Source: Marisa cornuarietis | Taxonomy: Eukaryota > Mollusca > Gastropoda > Architaenioglossa > Ampullariidae | Length of the DNA: 64,000 nucleotides | Direction: 5' to 3' | Assembly (NCBI GenBank): GCA_004794655.1 | Contig: SMMW01000025.1 | Span: forward strand, 5,243,001 to 5,307,000 | In this document: positions 20,875 through 30,719 of the stretch, piece by piece | Numbering within the stretch: position 1 is the first letter of the stretch | Layout of the letters: every line of letters begins with the position of its first letter | Translations under genes and position numbers: made by a program | The notes under the pieces: generated by a model | Told to the model about the DNA's origin: nothing | The model's database searches: none | The model's input: the letters and a program-made list of their open reading frames with translations, nothing else

Positions 20875-21170
20875 TTCGGCGTTACTCGATTGTTCGTTCG
20901 TAAGAAATGAAAGGGAGGAGAGAAAGATTAAAGCCCATAATTTAGTGGGAAAGGGTAATGATAAATCTATTACAGTTAACGACCAGTCAGATGAGATTAG
21001 CAGGACTGGATAACAAAGGTGTAGAAAACAGTTTTCTAGCTGAGCGCAACAAACGCGTAGTCGGTGCGACGTTACTTGATAGTTCGTTCATAAGATGAGA
21101 AAGAGAGAGCAGAGAAATGTTGAAAGGACCGAAGCAGGGTAGCGTAGTGACAAAGGGTAGCCATAAATAT
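20875..21170. repeat. Direct duplication of about 110 bp
   Basis: GTCAGTTCGGCGTTACTCGA..TTCGTTCGTAAGA..GAGAGAAAG recurs as GTCGGTGCGACGTTACTTGA..TTCGTTCATAAGA..GAGAGAGCAG at an offset of about 180 bp. It lies inside the hAT-like element. Confidence 0.7.
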
Positions 21171-22239
21171 ATCCCGCTTAAAAAAACTAGGACTGGATGA
21201 GGGAAGACATGGAAAAGGTAGTTTTAATATTTAATTCAAACCCACAGGAAGTTGTAAAAATCTCCCTTTTCTGAGAGACTCTATGATCTCGTGAGGACGT
21301 TACAGTTTGCTGTTTGTGTTGTCTGCTCGGGCGCTTGGACCTATTGTCCTTGCAAAATTGTATCGTTACAGGTCTTTGAGAAGATTTGTGTGCTGAAGTG
21401 TGCTATAAAAAATATATATGAACTTAACTGAGTTGTTCTGTAAAAGTATATCTGTGGATTAGATTGTGAGGTAAAAAATATATTTGTCGACTAGACTGTG
21501 TTCGAAGGAGAAGAGTGTGAACAAATCCAGATTCAACAGTGGATACACATCCGTGGTCCTACAACGACGTCATGAGAGATTTTAAAAATAAGCTTGCATG
21601 ATTTTTATACAGCAGGTCATATTGCTGTATATATTTTATTTAACACGGTTTGTCTGTTTACATTAACTTATTTCTTATAGTACCTTTCTTGCTTGCGTAG
21701 ATGCAAGTGGTTGAGTTAGTGGTGTTTTAACGCTTTAATTTAAAAATCATTCCATTGCGCGAACAGATCCGTTACAGTCCTTTAGTCTCTATCAGGTGAC
21801 AGTCAAGCTTGGTGTGGTCTGTAGGTGGGAGGGCAACGGAAAAAACATGAGTGTAGGTGGATAAGCTTGCCTGTGGAAGGAAGGAATGTCACACGTGATG
21901 CACACTCAGCTAGGTTATAGGTGTTAATTTGTCACCAGAATCGTTCTTTACAGGTTGATTGGCATTTTCGCTTGACTTGTCGAATGACTACTAAATGTTT
22001 GGCTGCATGTTTGCTCGCGAATGCAAATCTAATGTGGCCTGAGACAAACCATGACAATCTTTACTGCTAATATGTAAGCCTTAATTTATTTTTTAAATGT
22101 TCAGTTGAGAAAATACATTCAAGCCTAATTATTTCAGGTTTAAAAAAAAAAAAAATGGTTCACTTTTCTCGGGAGAGGTGAGCGTAGTGTTTGTCTTTTG
22201 CCTAGGGTAGCAAAGCCTTGCGCTGGCCCCTGATAAGAC

Positions 22240-24590
22240 CGACTGTGTACTCTTGACTCTGTCGCCAAGGAACCATTCCCACTATCCACGAAGGGACTAA
22301 AGTGCAAAACTCCTGGTACATTGAATGTTGCACAACATACTCGACAATCTTCTGTAATTACTTTTAAAGGTGAATATATCTGCTGATGGACACAGAAATC
22401 TCTCTTATTTTGTTGGGAGAGTTCAATCATTTCAAATTCAGTTTGTCCATGATTTGTCAGTGATATAATTTCCGAATTTACAAATATTCTTTACTAGATG
22501 CTGACGGCTGACGACTTTCTTAGGTGTATCACGAGGCAGTGGTTTAGTCATGTACAGCGGACCACATGACCATATGACCACACGTTGACCGGTCGGTTAG
22601 CCGAAGGAAGGGTGAGCACTCCAAAAGCGACATCCGAGAAGTAAATAAATAAATAAAAAAACACAGGAGAAAAGTGGCTCGCTTTCTCTCTCTTTTTTTT
22701 AATCCTTACACATCAGAGACACAGAGATGTAGCGACGACAGTCACGCGCGTTGAGGAGGAATGAGAGGTGAGTTGCAGGGAGGAGGTCAGCTTTTGAAAG
22801 ATATTCAGATGGTAGATGCAGGTATTTAGGTTAAAGTTGGGGAGCAGACTTGTGTGTTAATCGTTTGTACTAGAATTAATAGTGGTGTAGATTATGAAGT
22901 ATGGACTTGTGTTATTTATCCACTGCTATCTTCCCGCCCACTATGCATTTATGTCACAAAAGCACGTGGCTCCCGGTATATCGGGGGAAAAGGGAGCGAC
23001 CGTTTATGTCGGGTGGCGAGGTGCCCAGCTACACTCTTTCTTGTTCTTTCTTTCCTTCTTATTCTGTACCGGAGGTGCGTTCTTCCGTTGCGACAGGTCG
23101 AGCGGTCCCCAGATATTTTGGAGGCGGCGGATATCTTGGGGACCAATCCTAGAGCCACGGAGCGGCCCTCGTTATAGTTGGTGGAGATGATGGAATACAT
23201 AGAGGTCTCCGTTATAGATGTAATAATATGATATTATCATCTTGTAAATGTTGTAGTTTTAGACGTAGATCAGAGCTCATATCTAGATTCCAGATGTTCA
23301 TATTTCACAGTCATAAGTGAGTACCGGGTTATACATTTATTAGCCGTCTACAAGAATACTCGCATCAAACGCATTCGTGAAAACGATGGATATGAAGTAT
23401 TCTTGGCCAAACGACTGACTTCCTCGACGTCACGAAAGATAAACAGAAAGAAGAAAGATTGTAATAAGAAACGCTCCAGACCAAGACTGTGACTCGTTGT
23501 GAGAAGTCCTCGTACGAAATTCAAGCCTTGTTTCTTTGGGTGTGACTGTGATTATCATTAAATATGTAGCACAGTACATTCGACTCTGATCGCTAGTACG
23601 AAGAGGAGAAACACCCAAAGACAGGGTGGATTGCGTTCTGACTGTACTACTCAACAGTTGAGAGACCATCTGACACCCTTTCGCTGTAGTCGCAACTTAT
23701 TTGTTATGTCAGACTTTCTGTGATCTACTTTCTACTCTACCCGATTTTAAGCGTGTGCTAACCTCTAACATGACGTAGATTCACGTAAAATCACCATGTG
23801 ATAGGGCCATATCAAACGTTTGTGAAATAAGGGCCACGTGCCCACCACGTAGTGTGTACAATTGTTCAACTGTACTTGCCACAGTCCCTTCCTCCCCCCC
23901 CCCCTACAGCTCCACACACACACACACGTCCGCCGTGTGATGGCGGGACTGGCGGCTGTGCCAGAGGTCAGTCGTTCGTCAACATCACACATCTAGCTAT
24001 CAGGTAGGCTCGGCTAGTTACCTGTGCTTTCAAGAAAGGCTCGGCTCCTCCTTTTATGTTTGCTCTCGTATGATGTGTTGGTTGACGGCAGTGGATGTCG
24101 CCTTCTAGTTTCAGACCGACAATCTGTAAACTGAGTTGCGCCATTTCTCCACGGACCGGCAAGAATCCAGCTGTAGGTCATCGAGTGCAGTGTGCGCCTT
24201 ATCTTCAGACTCTCGAGGTGGCTGCACGTACATCGAGCAACCCACTGACCTACTTTTGAGGTGAAAGGTTCGCCAGCCCCTCAAGGGTATCATAAGAAGC
24301 GCACTGTTTCTTTCGCCTAACTCTATATTGGGCCTTTACTTAGTCTGACAATTACGATTGGCAAGTTTTATTTCGCGATCTTAAGTGTATCACGAATCAC
24401 ATACCATTTATCAATGCCGTCTTTTTTAATTACAAAGAATTGTAGTCAGTGTATATAATGATTAAGCGGTGTCAACTTGCCATCGAGAAAATGCACGCGC
24501 GCATATACAAGCATATTTTTCAAACAATCTAAATTGCTTTTAAAAAAAGTTCAATGATTTGCCCATAGCATTCCAAGCGGGATTTTATGG
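22240..24590. other. Intergenic DNA, no gene recognised
   Basis: Open frames up to about 107 codons overlap on both strands at 22850-23200 but show no motif, no splice support and no codon bias. A poly-C run lies at 23893-23904, followed by a short CA tract. Confidence 0.4.
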
Positions 24591-24599
24591 TCACCACTA

Positions 24600-24950
24600 C
24601 AAAGGTTTCATGGAGGATATCTCCGCGAACCACACCCCTGAAGAAATCAGTATATCAATGTTTTGTGAAAGGTGACTGCGCTCCTTGGTGACCGCTCCAC
24701 AAAGTGCACTCGCATCAGTGTAGAGAGACTTGTCGTATTTAACGGTGTGCTTACAAAAAAATCTCTCGTTTATTAGGAACTTTCTTGTATCTTTCCACTT
24801 TTCAGAATTTCTGTAGCACACATCTGGATGAACAGTAAATTCAGATATTTTCCAGTGCCATTGCGGCCTCAAACAAGGGTGTGCAGCTAGCCAAATGTTA
24901 TTCTCACTTGTTATAAACGAAACAGTTGAGGAAATATCTGCTAAAAGCAA
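24600..24950 (-). CDS. Candidate exon of an unrecognised protein
   Basis: The minus strand reads DISSTVSFITSENNIWLAAH onward for about 110 codons to a stop after SGVWFAEISSMKPL. A plausible acceptor (GAGTTTGCTTTTAGCAG) precedes it. The segment has several Cys and Trp and looks protein-like, but I cannot assign a family. A shorter minus-strand segment at 25194-25300 and a frame at 26946-27254 could belong to the same gene. A chance open frame is possible. Confidence 0.25.
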
Positions 24951-25193
24951 ACTCAGTGATCAGCTTATGAACAGTTTCGTCGAGGCTTAGATTCTTTGCA
25001 CGATATAAAAAATGGTTTATCTAAGAAAAAGAACTGGAGATATGTTCAAGGTTCACTTTCAAAGCAACGAGTTCTTTTCAGGGAGCCAAAGAGTTGGCAA
25101 ATAAGGTAAAGATAACCACGACGTATTTAGGGCAAGCATTGAAACAGGCTGATAAAATTGCGAGATAACCCTTTTGTAAACTATTTAATTCCG

Positions 25194-25291
25194 CAGTGCA
25201 GCCTCGACTTTTGAATGCTTCCGAAATATGAGTCTTTATATTCGACGACAAGGTTTCCTAATGGTCCATTTGTAAACTTGTATGCACCCTG
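25194..25291 (-). CDS. Candidate exon, unrecognised
   Basis: After the acceptor-like GCGTTACTCTCACAG the minus strand reads GAYKFTNGPLGNLVVEYKDS and continues to a stop after LHCGIK. The segment is short, and no donor was needed or found. Confidence 0.2.
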
Positions 25292-25816
25292 TGAGAGTAA
25301 CGCTGGTCTATGGGTTTCAACCCGCCAAGTTTCAAAAACACAATCGAAGATCTAAAATGTTTATTTCCATCCTAAAGCAAAGAGTAGTAGACGTTTAGCA
25401 ATAAAGGCTGCTTGCAATATCCCTTTTCAGCAGCATCCTTCTTAGAAATCGGGCCAAACTTTTTTTTTTTTTACTTGTAAATATAACATATTTTGGGTAT
25501 GGTCAAGTTCTTTTTCGACTTGTAGTGAGTGGTATTAATTACTCGCAACTACTCATTAGAATCGCTCTGTTTATAATAACTTGAATACAGTATACATAGC
25601 TATTTCGTGTAGGATCCATCAACGATGAAACAGTTTTTTGCATCAGACGGTGAAATTTCGTCTCATCAAACTGCTTTTGTGAATGATGGCAGTACTCAGT
25701 AACTAGCTTTGCATTTAGATATATGTAAATAAGGGCGTTATAGTCTACTCACTGACTTATCACTTTCTGCTCTCAGTAACACACGATATAGTATCATGAG
25801 TGACTCTGGCCTAATA

Positions 25817-25819
<3 letters not shown>

Positions 25820-25877
<58 letters not shown>
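25820..25877. repeat. (GT)n microsatellite
   Basis: Long uninterrupted GT run, directly adjoining a GTGGCGTAGG-bounded repeat. Confidence 0.95.
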
Positions 25878-25879
<2 letters not shown>

Positions 25880-26031
25880 CGTAGGGAGATGCTCTGCTTT
25901 GGCGTTGTGGGGGTGAAGGGAGGACAAACTCTGACAGTGAACGACGTTCACATTCTTGTCTCCTCATGATCTTTTTAAGGGGGCGGATGCTCCCTTGCCC
26001 ATTTGCCCCCTTGTTCCTACGCCACTATTTC
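25877..26031. mobile_element. Short MITE-like repeat with GTGGCGTAGG ends
   Basis: The left end reads TGGCGTAGGGAG and the right end, reversed, AGTGGCGTAGGAAC, making short inverted termini about 155 bp apart. The interior (TCTGACAGTGAA..GTTCACATTCTTGTCTCCTC..ATCTTTTTAAGGGGG) recurs at 39500-39590. No clear target duplication, since the left flank is a GT repeat. Confidence 0.4.
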
Positions 26032-26039
26032 ATACGTAA

Positions 26040-26940
26040 TAACTTTGTATGTATGTATATTTATGAACTGAAAGGTGAATGTTCATAATCCTTCGTGTAT
26101 ATATGTATGTATGCAAAGCGCTTTGAACCTGCCTTCGGTGGTGGAATAGAAAGGACAGCCAACACTGCGCAAGTAGTGGACCAGCACTGGCTCAACTCCC
26201 GTCCTGGTGTACACAAGCTCAACTTATTGACAGGCAGCGTCCGGTCTCTTTGTGATGTATTCGCGAGTATATCATGGAATGCTTTGATATTGAATAAATC
26301 CTCTTAGAAAGTATGCTTTGATAGATATGTATATATATATATATATTTTAATATATGAATCATAATGTAAAATATATTTGCTCAAACAGAGCGTTGTATC
26401 GTAGCATATGTATTTATTTTAAAGTCCAGAATAGGATTATGTCACCAAGCTCTCGCTCTCTACCTCATTGTCTTTCTGAGTGGTTACAGAAAGCGGTTTA
26501 TGGCGAGTTTATAGTTTCTTAATGAATTTAATTCAGCATTAGTTCAGACCAAGGCTCTAAGTATCTTAAAGTACCTTAAACTCCATTTATTCTGTAACAC
26601 ATTTAAATCCTTATTTATTGATTTTTTAACATGTTTTGAACACATTCACATCGTGCGTTGTGTTAGCTTATCTTATCAAATTATTTAACATATTATAACA
26701 GACTGCGTATTATAATAGATCACTTATTATGTTCACACACACATATCTCAAAATAATTACGACAGTAGCTCTCTGACACACTGTGTAAAGTGAAACCGGA
26801 AAAAACGAAGCAATGACTTAGTCCAGCGCATGCGCGACGCAAGTCATCTGTTCCCGTGCTTGAACTGCTAGCTAGTCCTTCTCTCTCTAAAGTCTCTGCC
26901 TGTAGCTAACGACTCCTGGTCTCATAGCAGTGGGGGACAA
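26040..26940. other. Intergenic DNA, no gene recognised
   Basis: AT-rich with a short TA tract at 26329-26350; no supported exon. Confidence 0.4.
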
Positions 26941-26945
26941 AATTT

Positions 26946-27254
26946 TCAAAAATCAGTTGCTCTTCTAGCGTCTGACAACTTATTTTTTAGGCAGGTGATT
27001 GACTTTAATAGGTAAACATTCTCTTTGTCTCCATATAATATTTCCTTGACACTGTCATTCACTTCTTCAAAAAAACAATGTTCGTTGTATGAATGCAAGG
27101 TTACACTCTGACCCGCAACCTTTAATTCACATCTGCCTGCCACGTGCCACCTCCCTTCAGACGTGGCCTCCATGCGCGTCTTCTCGACAAAAGGCACGAA
27201 ACTCTTTTTGTAGGTGCAATGCCTTGTAAAGTTTTTGTTAAAGAAAAACCTCAC
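26946..27254 (-). CDS. Candidate exon of an unrecognised protein
   Basis: A 102-codon minus-strand frame contains RCELKVAGQSVTLHSYNEHC and continues through YGDKENVYLLKSITCLKNKL to a stop. Composition is protein-like with several Cys, but no family is recognised and no splice sites decide the ends. Its relation to the frame at 24600-24950 is guesswork. Confidence 0.25.
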   Translation of the reverse strand: MRFFFNKNFTRHCTYKKSFVPFVEKTRMEATSEGRWHVAGRCELKVAGQSVTLHSYNEHCFFEEVNDSVKEILYGDKENVYLLKSITCLKNKLSDARRATDF

Positions 27255-27299
27255 TTGAAAATTTAAAGGGGTTGAAATTATCAGGATTGAAGGTATATG

Positions 27300-28050
27300 G
27301 GGCAGAAAGAGTGGGGGGGTCCGGTTTGCCTGTGTTTTTTACATCCCGCGGCTAGAAAGCAGAACAACTATGTCGTGGTAACCTTTGAAGCTCACAGCCG
27401 ACCAAGGAGTCATAGACTACAATGAATCAGTGGAAAAGTTGTAGTATCCCATCACTGTTTATTGACTTTATTTACTTCTGCACAGAGTTGACCTTGCTGA
27501 GATTGAATCGCCATGGAAAAGTATAGCTAGCTTACATTTAGAATGATTTGCATTTAAAATCGCATGTTATCTCTTCAAGGTACGTCACCTTTGAAAATAA
27601 TTCCGTCGACTGGGGAAACGCTTGAGTAATGAGTGTGTCACTTCAAAAATGGCTCGGCACTTTCTGTTGACAATATGACAAGTGAGTGAACGGTGTCGGG
27701 ATGCAGGTGAGCTGCAGTCTATAAATATTGTTATGATTTCGTGTTTTGAAAGAAGGCATTCCACTAAAAATGCACATTAGACAAAAGACACCAGGCCACC
27801 TTGAAATGAGCAAGTCACCCATCTGACCAGCCACTTAGTCCTGTCATTATGTGACAAACCTAATCATTCGGTGTTCGATTATTAGCAATTGCAAAGCCGC
27901 TGATGCCGTGTTTTAAACACCCGTTTAGGTGAAGCGGTGCGTGTATCACCGGGTGATCACTTGACTTGGACAGGGCGAGGCTATGGTCCTGGGGTTTCCT
28001 CAGATTGATCACGTTAAGGAAACTTTGACACTAGTGACACAACAGGTGAC
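27300..28050. other. Intergenic DNA, no gene recognised
   Basis: No supported exon, microsatellite or recognisable repeat. Confidence 0.4.
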
Positions 28051-28053
28051 ACT

Positions 28054-28680
28054 CAGGCTCAGTTCTACCACGAGGCAAACGAGGTAGTTGTCGAGAGCGT
28101 AAACACTGAGTAGGGCGCAGGGATACTTTTTAAATCCATGAATAATATCAATAATATCAGGGGAAACTATTATTCTCATTGTATTATACTTGTATGAAAG
28201 ATTTTCGCTGCTTGCGCGTTAACTTCACGCGAAAACGTCTCAGTCTGACAGGAAAAGCCAGAATCTGCGGGCGTCAAGGTTTCTTAAGGTTCTACATTTC
28301 AAGGGACCAGTGTCCACGTATAACCAGCGGGTAAGGGAGGAGGAAATAGAGGGCCGGTTGGAAGGTAGAGTTTTACTCTGACCCCTAACGTAGTCGGACC
28401 ACATGCCCGCCTCTTCTTTCTAACGTCTTTCCCCAGGTCAGAAGCAGTTTCGTCCCTCATGCCCAGGAACCTGCAGCAAAATTCAACGACAACAACACTG
28501 ACACAGTTTTGTTACACATGTTTCTGCTTGGTTATGTCATCTGTTTTATGCTCATTTTTGTGTGTGTGTAACGATCTTTGAACCCGATGACAATGTCACG
28601 ATCGCATTATTAGTTAATAAGAGTATTAAAGCGATTAAGAGACAAATATTAAGGTAGGATCTTTTTTGTAGAGCTTGGAC
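28054..28680 (+). mobile_element. Second copy of the hAT-like family, partial
   Basis: It starts CAGGCTCAGTTCTACCACGA, matching the left end of the element at 19670, and remains alignable at intervals: TAGGGCGCAG, TATCAGGGGAAACTATTATT, GTTTCTGCTTGGTTATGTCA + CTGTTTTATG, and CACGATCGCATTATTAGTTA. Divergence is high. The right terminus was not found. Confidence 0.5.
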
Positions 28681-28689
28681 ATCGATGAG

Positions 28690-29640
28690 TTACGGCACGG
28701 ATATTTTAGCTTCTTGTAGGCATTTCTGTCACACTGAACGATGACCAAGTATGGGAGTGGGAATGGAATATAAGTGATGGCATAAGTAAGGATATTAGTA
28801 TTTTCAGACAGACGAGGAAAACACAGTTCAGAGAAGGTCCTGCAGCTTTATTGTCCACATCGGTGTGCGATGGATCCGTGGCCACTCTGTGAAGTCGAAT
28901 AGGTCACTGTCCAAACTAAGAGTTAATAATACCTTAGCATAAAAGGCTAAAACAACAGAGCATATGGAACCAATTAAAGCGTTGAGTCTGTCTTTTGAAG
29001 TTAGGAAATGCCCCAAAAAGTATCAGTGTTCTAAGTGTCAATCCAGGAATATCAGAAAGTCAGTATCTAAATGAATTTGAGAAGACAGATTAATTTTATG
29101 ACTAGCAACTTTAGGGATATTATTCTAAAGTGGACATTTAAATAAAAAGCACTCGACTGACTTACTTGAGGGGTTACATAAACACGAGGAGTGATTTGTT
29201 GAATATCAATTAAATAAACCTCAACTGAAGTGACTCGTTGCGAGACGTAGCCTGGAATATACACTTGGTCAGTACGATTACCAATATATTATAATAATAA
29301 CGATTAATAAAAGTAGAGTCGAGACCATATGTTAACTAGACATATCTATAAACAAAAGTTATTGAAATTTTGGTAGATCGTATCAGAACTAGTGAACAAA
29401 TGTAACATCCCGTTTGTTTTTGGTACATACATGTATTGATGTTGGCTGACGTGTGTTGCTGTGCATGTTGCATAAGTGATGTTGGCAGAGATATATATAT
29501 ATATATAGTATGGTAAGCAGAGGGGTATATATATATATATATATCCTGTAATGCTGGTAAACGTGTGTGCGCGTGCGCGTGCGTGTATATATATATATAT
29601 ATATTGTACTGAATGTACATGTATGTATAAAATAAATTGT
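28690..29640. other. Intergenic DNA with TA-rich tracts
   Basis: No supported exon. It contains three (TA)n tracts at 29490-29508, 29527-29545 and 29586-29604, separated by non-repetitive DNA including a GCGT-rich stretch. Confidence 0.45.
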
Positions 29641-29644
29641 GATT

Positions 29645-29840
29645 TTGGAAGGCCTTCTTTGATGTTGAATTTTCACATCACATGGCATAACCCCTCCTGT
29701 CAGACTCTGTCAAAAGCCTTTTTAAAGTCTATGAGATAGAGGTCCCGCTGATGCTGAAGATGCTTCTCTATCACGATGCCAAATCTGCTTAACTGTGCTT
29801 TTACCTGGTCTGAAGCCAGCCTGTTCTTCTGCTAGCAGAA
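29645..29840 (-). mobile_element. LINE reverse-transcriptase fragment, inverted 5' part
   Basis: On the minus strand the segment reads EEQAGFRPG, then DFKKAFD (frame broken by stops and shifts) and KFNIKEGL. These are RT fingers/palm motifs of a non-LTR retrotransposon. It lies head to head with the plus-strand part of the same element type at 29850. Confidence 0.7.
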
Positions 29841-29841
29841 G
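29826..29841. repeat. 16-bp perfect palindrome at the LINE inversion junction
   Basis: CTTCTGCTAGCAGAAG lies at the boundary between the minus-strand and plus-strand RT fragments. Confidence 0.85.
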
Positions 29842-29849
29842 GCCTCTTC

Positions 29850-30715
29850 CAAGTCATCGAACCACGGTACCACTGGATAACCAAATAGGAGCTTACTTTC
29901 GCACTACAATAGACGCCCCCCATTACCTGTGCTGTTCATTATCTTTTTAAAGATCATTCGTGAAGCCCTCTATGACCATCACACTTCCATGTCCATTGGT
30001 GGAAGGCCAATTTGCAACCTTTGCAGATAATAAATAACTGTTAGCAGGTACTAACAAAGAACTCCAAAATCTTACAAGCAGACCGACAGACAGTTCGAAC
30101 ACCTACAATAGAGATAAGCACTGATATGACCAAAGTTGTGATCATTGGCAACGGCAAAGCAGAGATCCACTTGAATAGGGTACAGATTGAAGAGGTAAGC
30201 AGATGTAAGAACAGCAGCTCCTCGACATGTATCCGCATCAGGATCGCAACAAGAACAGCGGCAATGGCGAGGCTGAACAACATCTGGCACAGCCATAGCA
30301 TTATGTTTACTACACAGTACAATCTATACAAATCCCTTGTAGTAGCGATCCTGCTGTGCTGATGTGAAAAAACGTGGACTCTGCTCGCCGACACGGAGAA
30401 GAGAATCCAGGCATTCGAGAGCAAGTGCCTGAGGAGGCTGCTTCGGAACTCAGAGAACATAGAACCAACGTAAAAAGCACGGCTGCTACACTTGTAGGAC
30501 GCAAGAAACCTCTACTTGACACAGTCGAGGGACGTTTGCTGGTCTTCTTTGGCCATGTGATCCAGCACCTTGTCGATGACTGTCCTTCAAGGTATCCTGG
30601 AGGGTGATCGACGCCGCGGTGACCAGAGGAAGAACTGGTTTACGAACGTCAAAGACTGGACTGGTCGTCCTGTACAGGACCTTCTAATTATTGCCACAAA
30701 CTGACATAAGTGGTG
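29850..30715 (+). mobile_element. LINE reverse-transcriptase fragment, 3' part
   Basis: The plus strand reads DNQIGAYFRTTI, EALYDHHTSMSIGGRPICNL, then KAEIHLNRVQIEEVSR, RIRIATRTAAMARLNNIW and LYKSLVVAILL, and near the end FGHVIQH and DWTGRPVQDLL. These are the RT palm-to-thumb and C-terminal segments of the same retrotransposon type, with many frameshifts and stops. It is not functional. Confidence 0.75.
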
Positions 30716-30719
30716 GTCC

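Larger units (their letters stand above)
19670..22232. mobile_element. hAT-like transposon, non-autonomous or decayed
   Basis: The left end starts CAGGGCTGGTTTTACC..CACCTAGGGCGC. The right end, read inward on the minus strand, starts CAGGGGCCAGCGCAAGG..CCCTAGGC. Both have the CAGGG start of hAT termini. The 8 bp outside the left end (ATAAGACA, 19662-19669) and the right end (ATAAGACC, 22233-22240) match at 7 of 8 positions, the length of a hAT target duplication. I see no transposase (no RW or DDE-block motifs, no zinc-finger BED domain). The interior contains a 37-bp duplication at 20456-20530 and a duplicated block of about 110 bp (20875-20985 and 21055-21170). A relative lies at 28054-28680. 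Confidence 0.6.

Noticed and set aside
22850..23200. Several overlapping open frames of 80-107 codons on both strands
   Set aside because: They overlap in all frames, have no motif, no ATG context, no splice sites and no codon bias; chance frames in a locally GC-richer stretch.
29336..29688. Tyr/Ile/His-repeat frames
   Set aside because: Translation of (TA)n and GCGT microsatellites.
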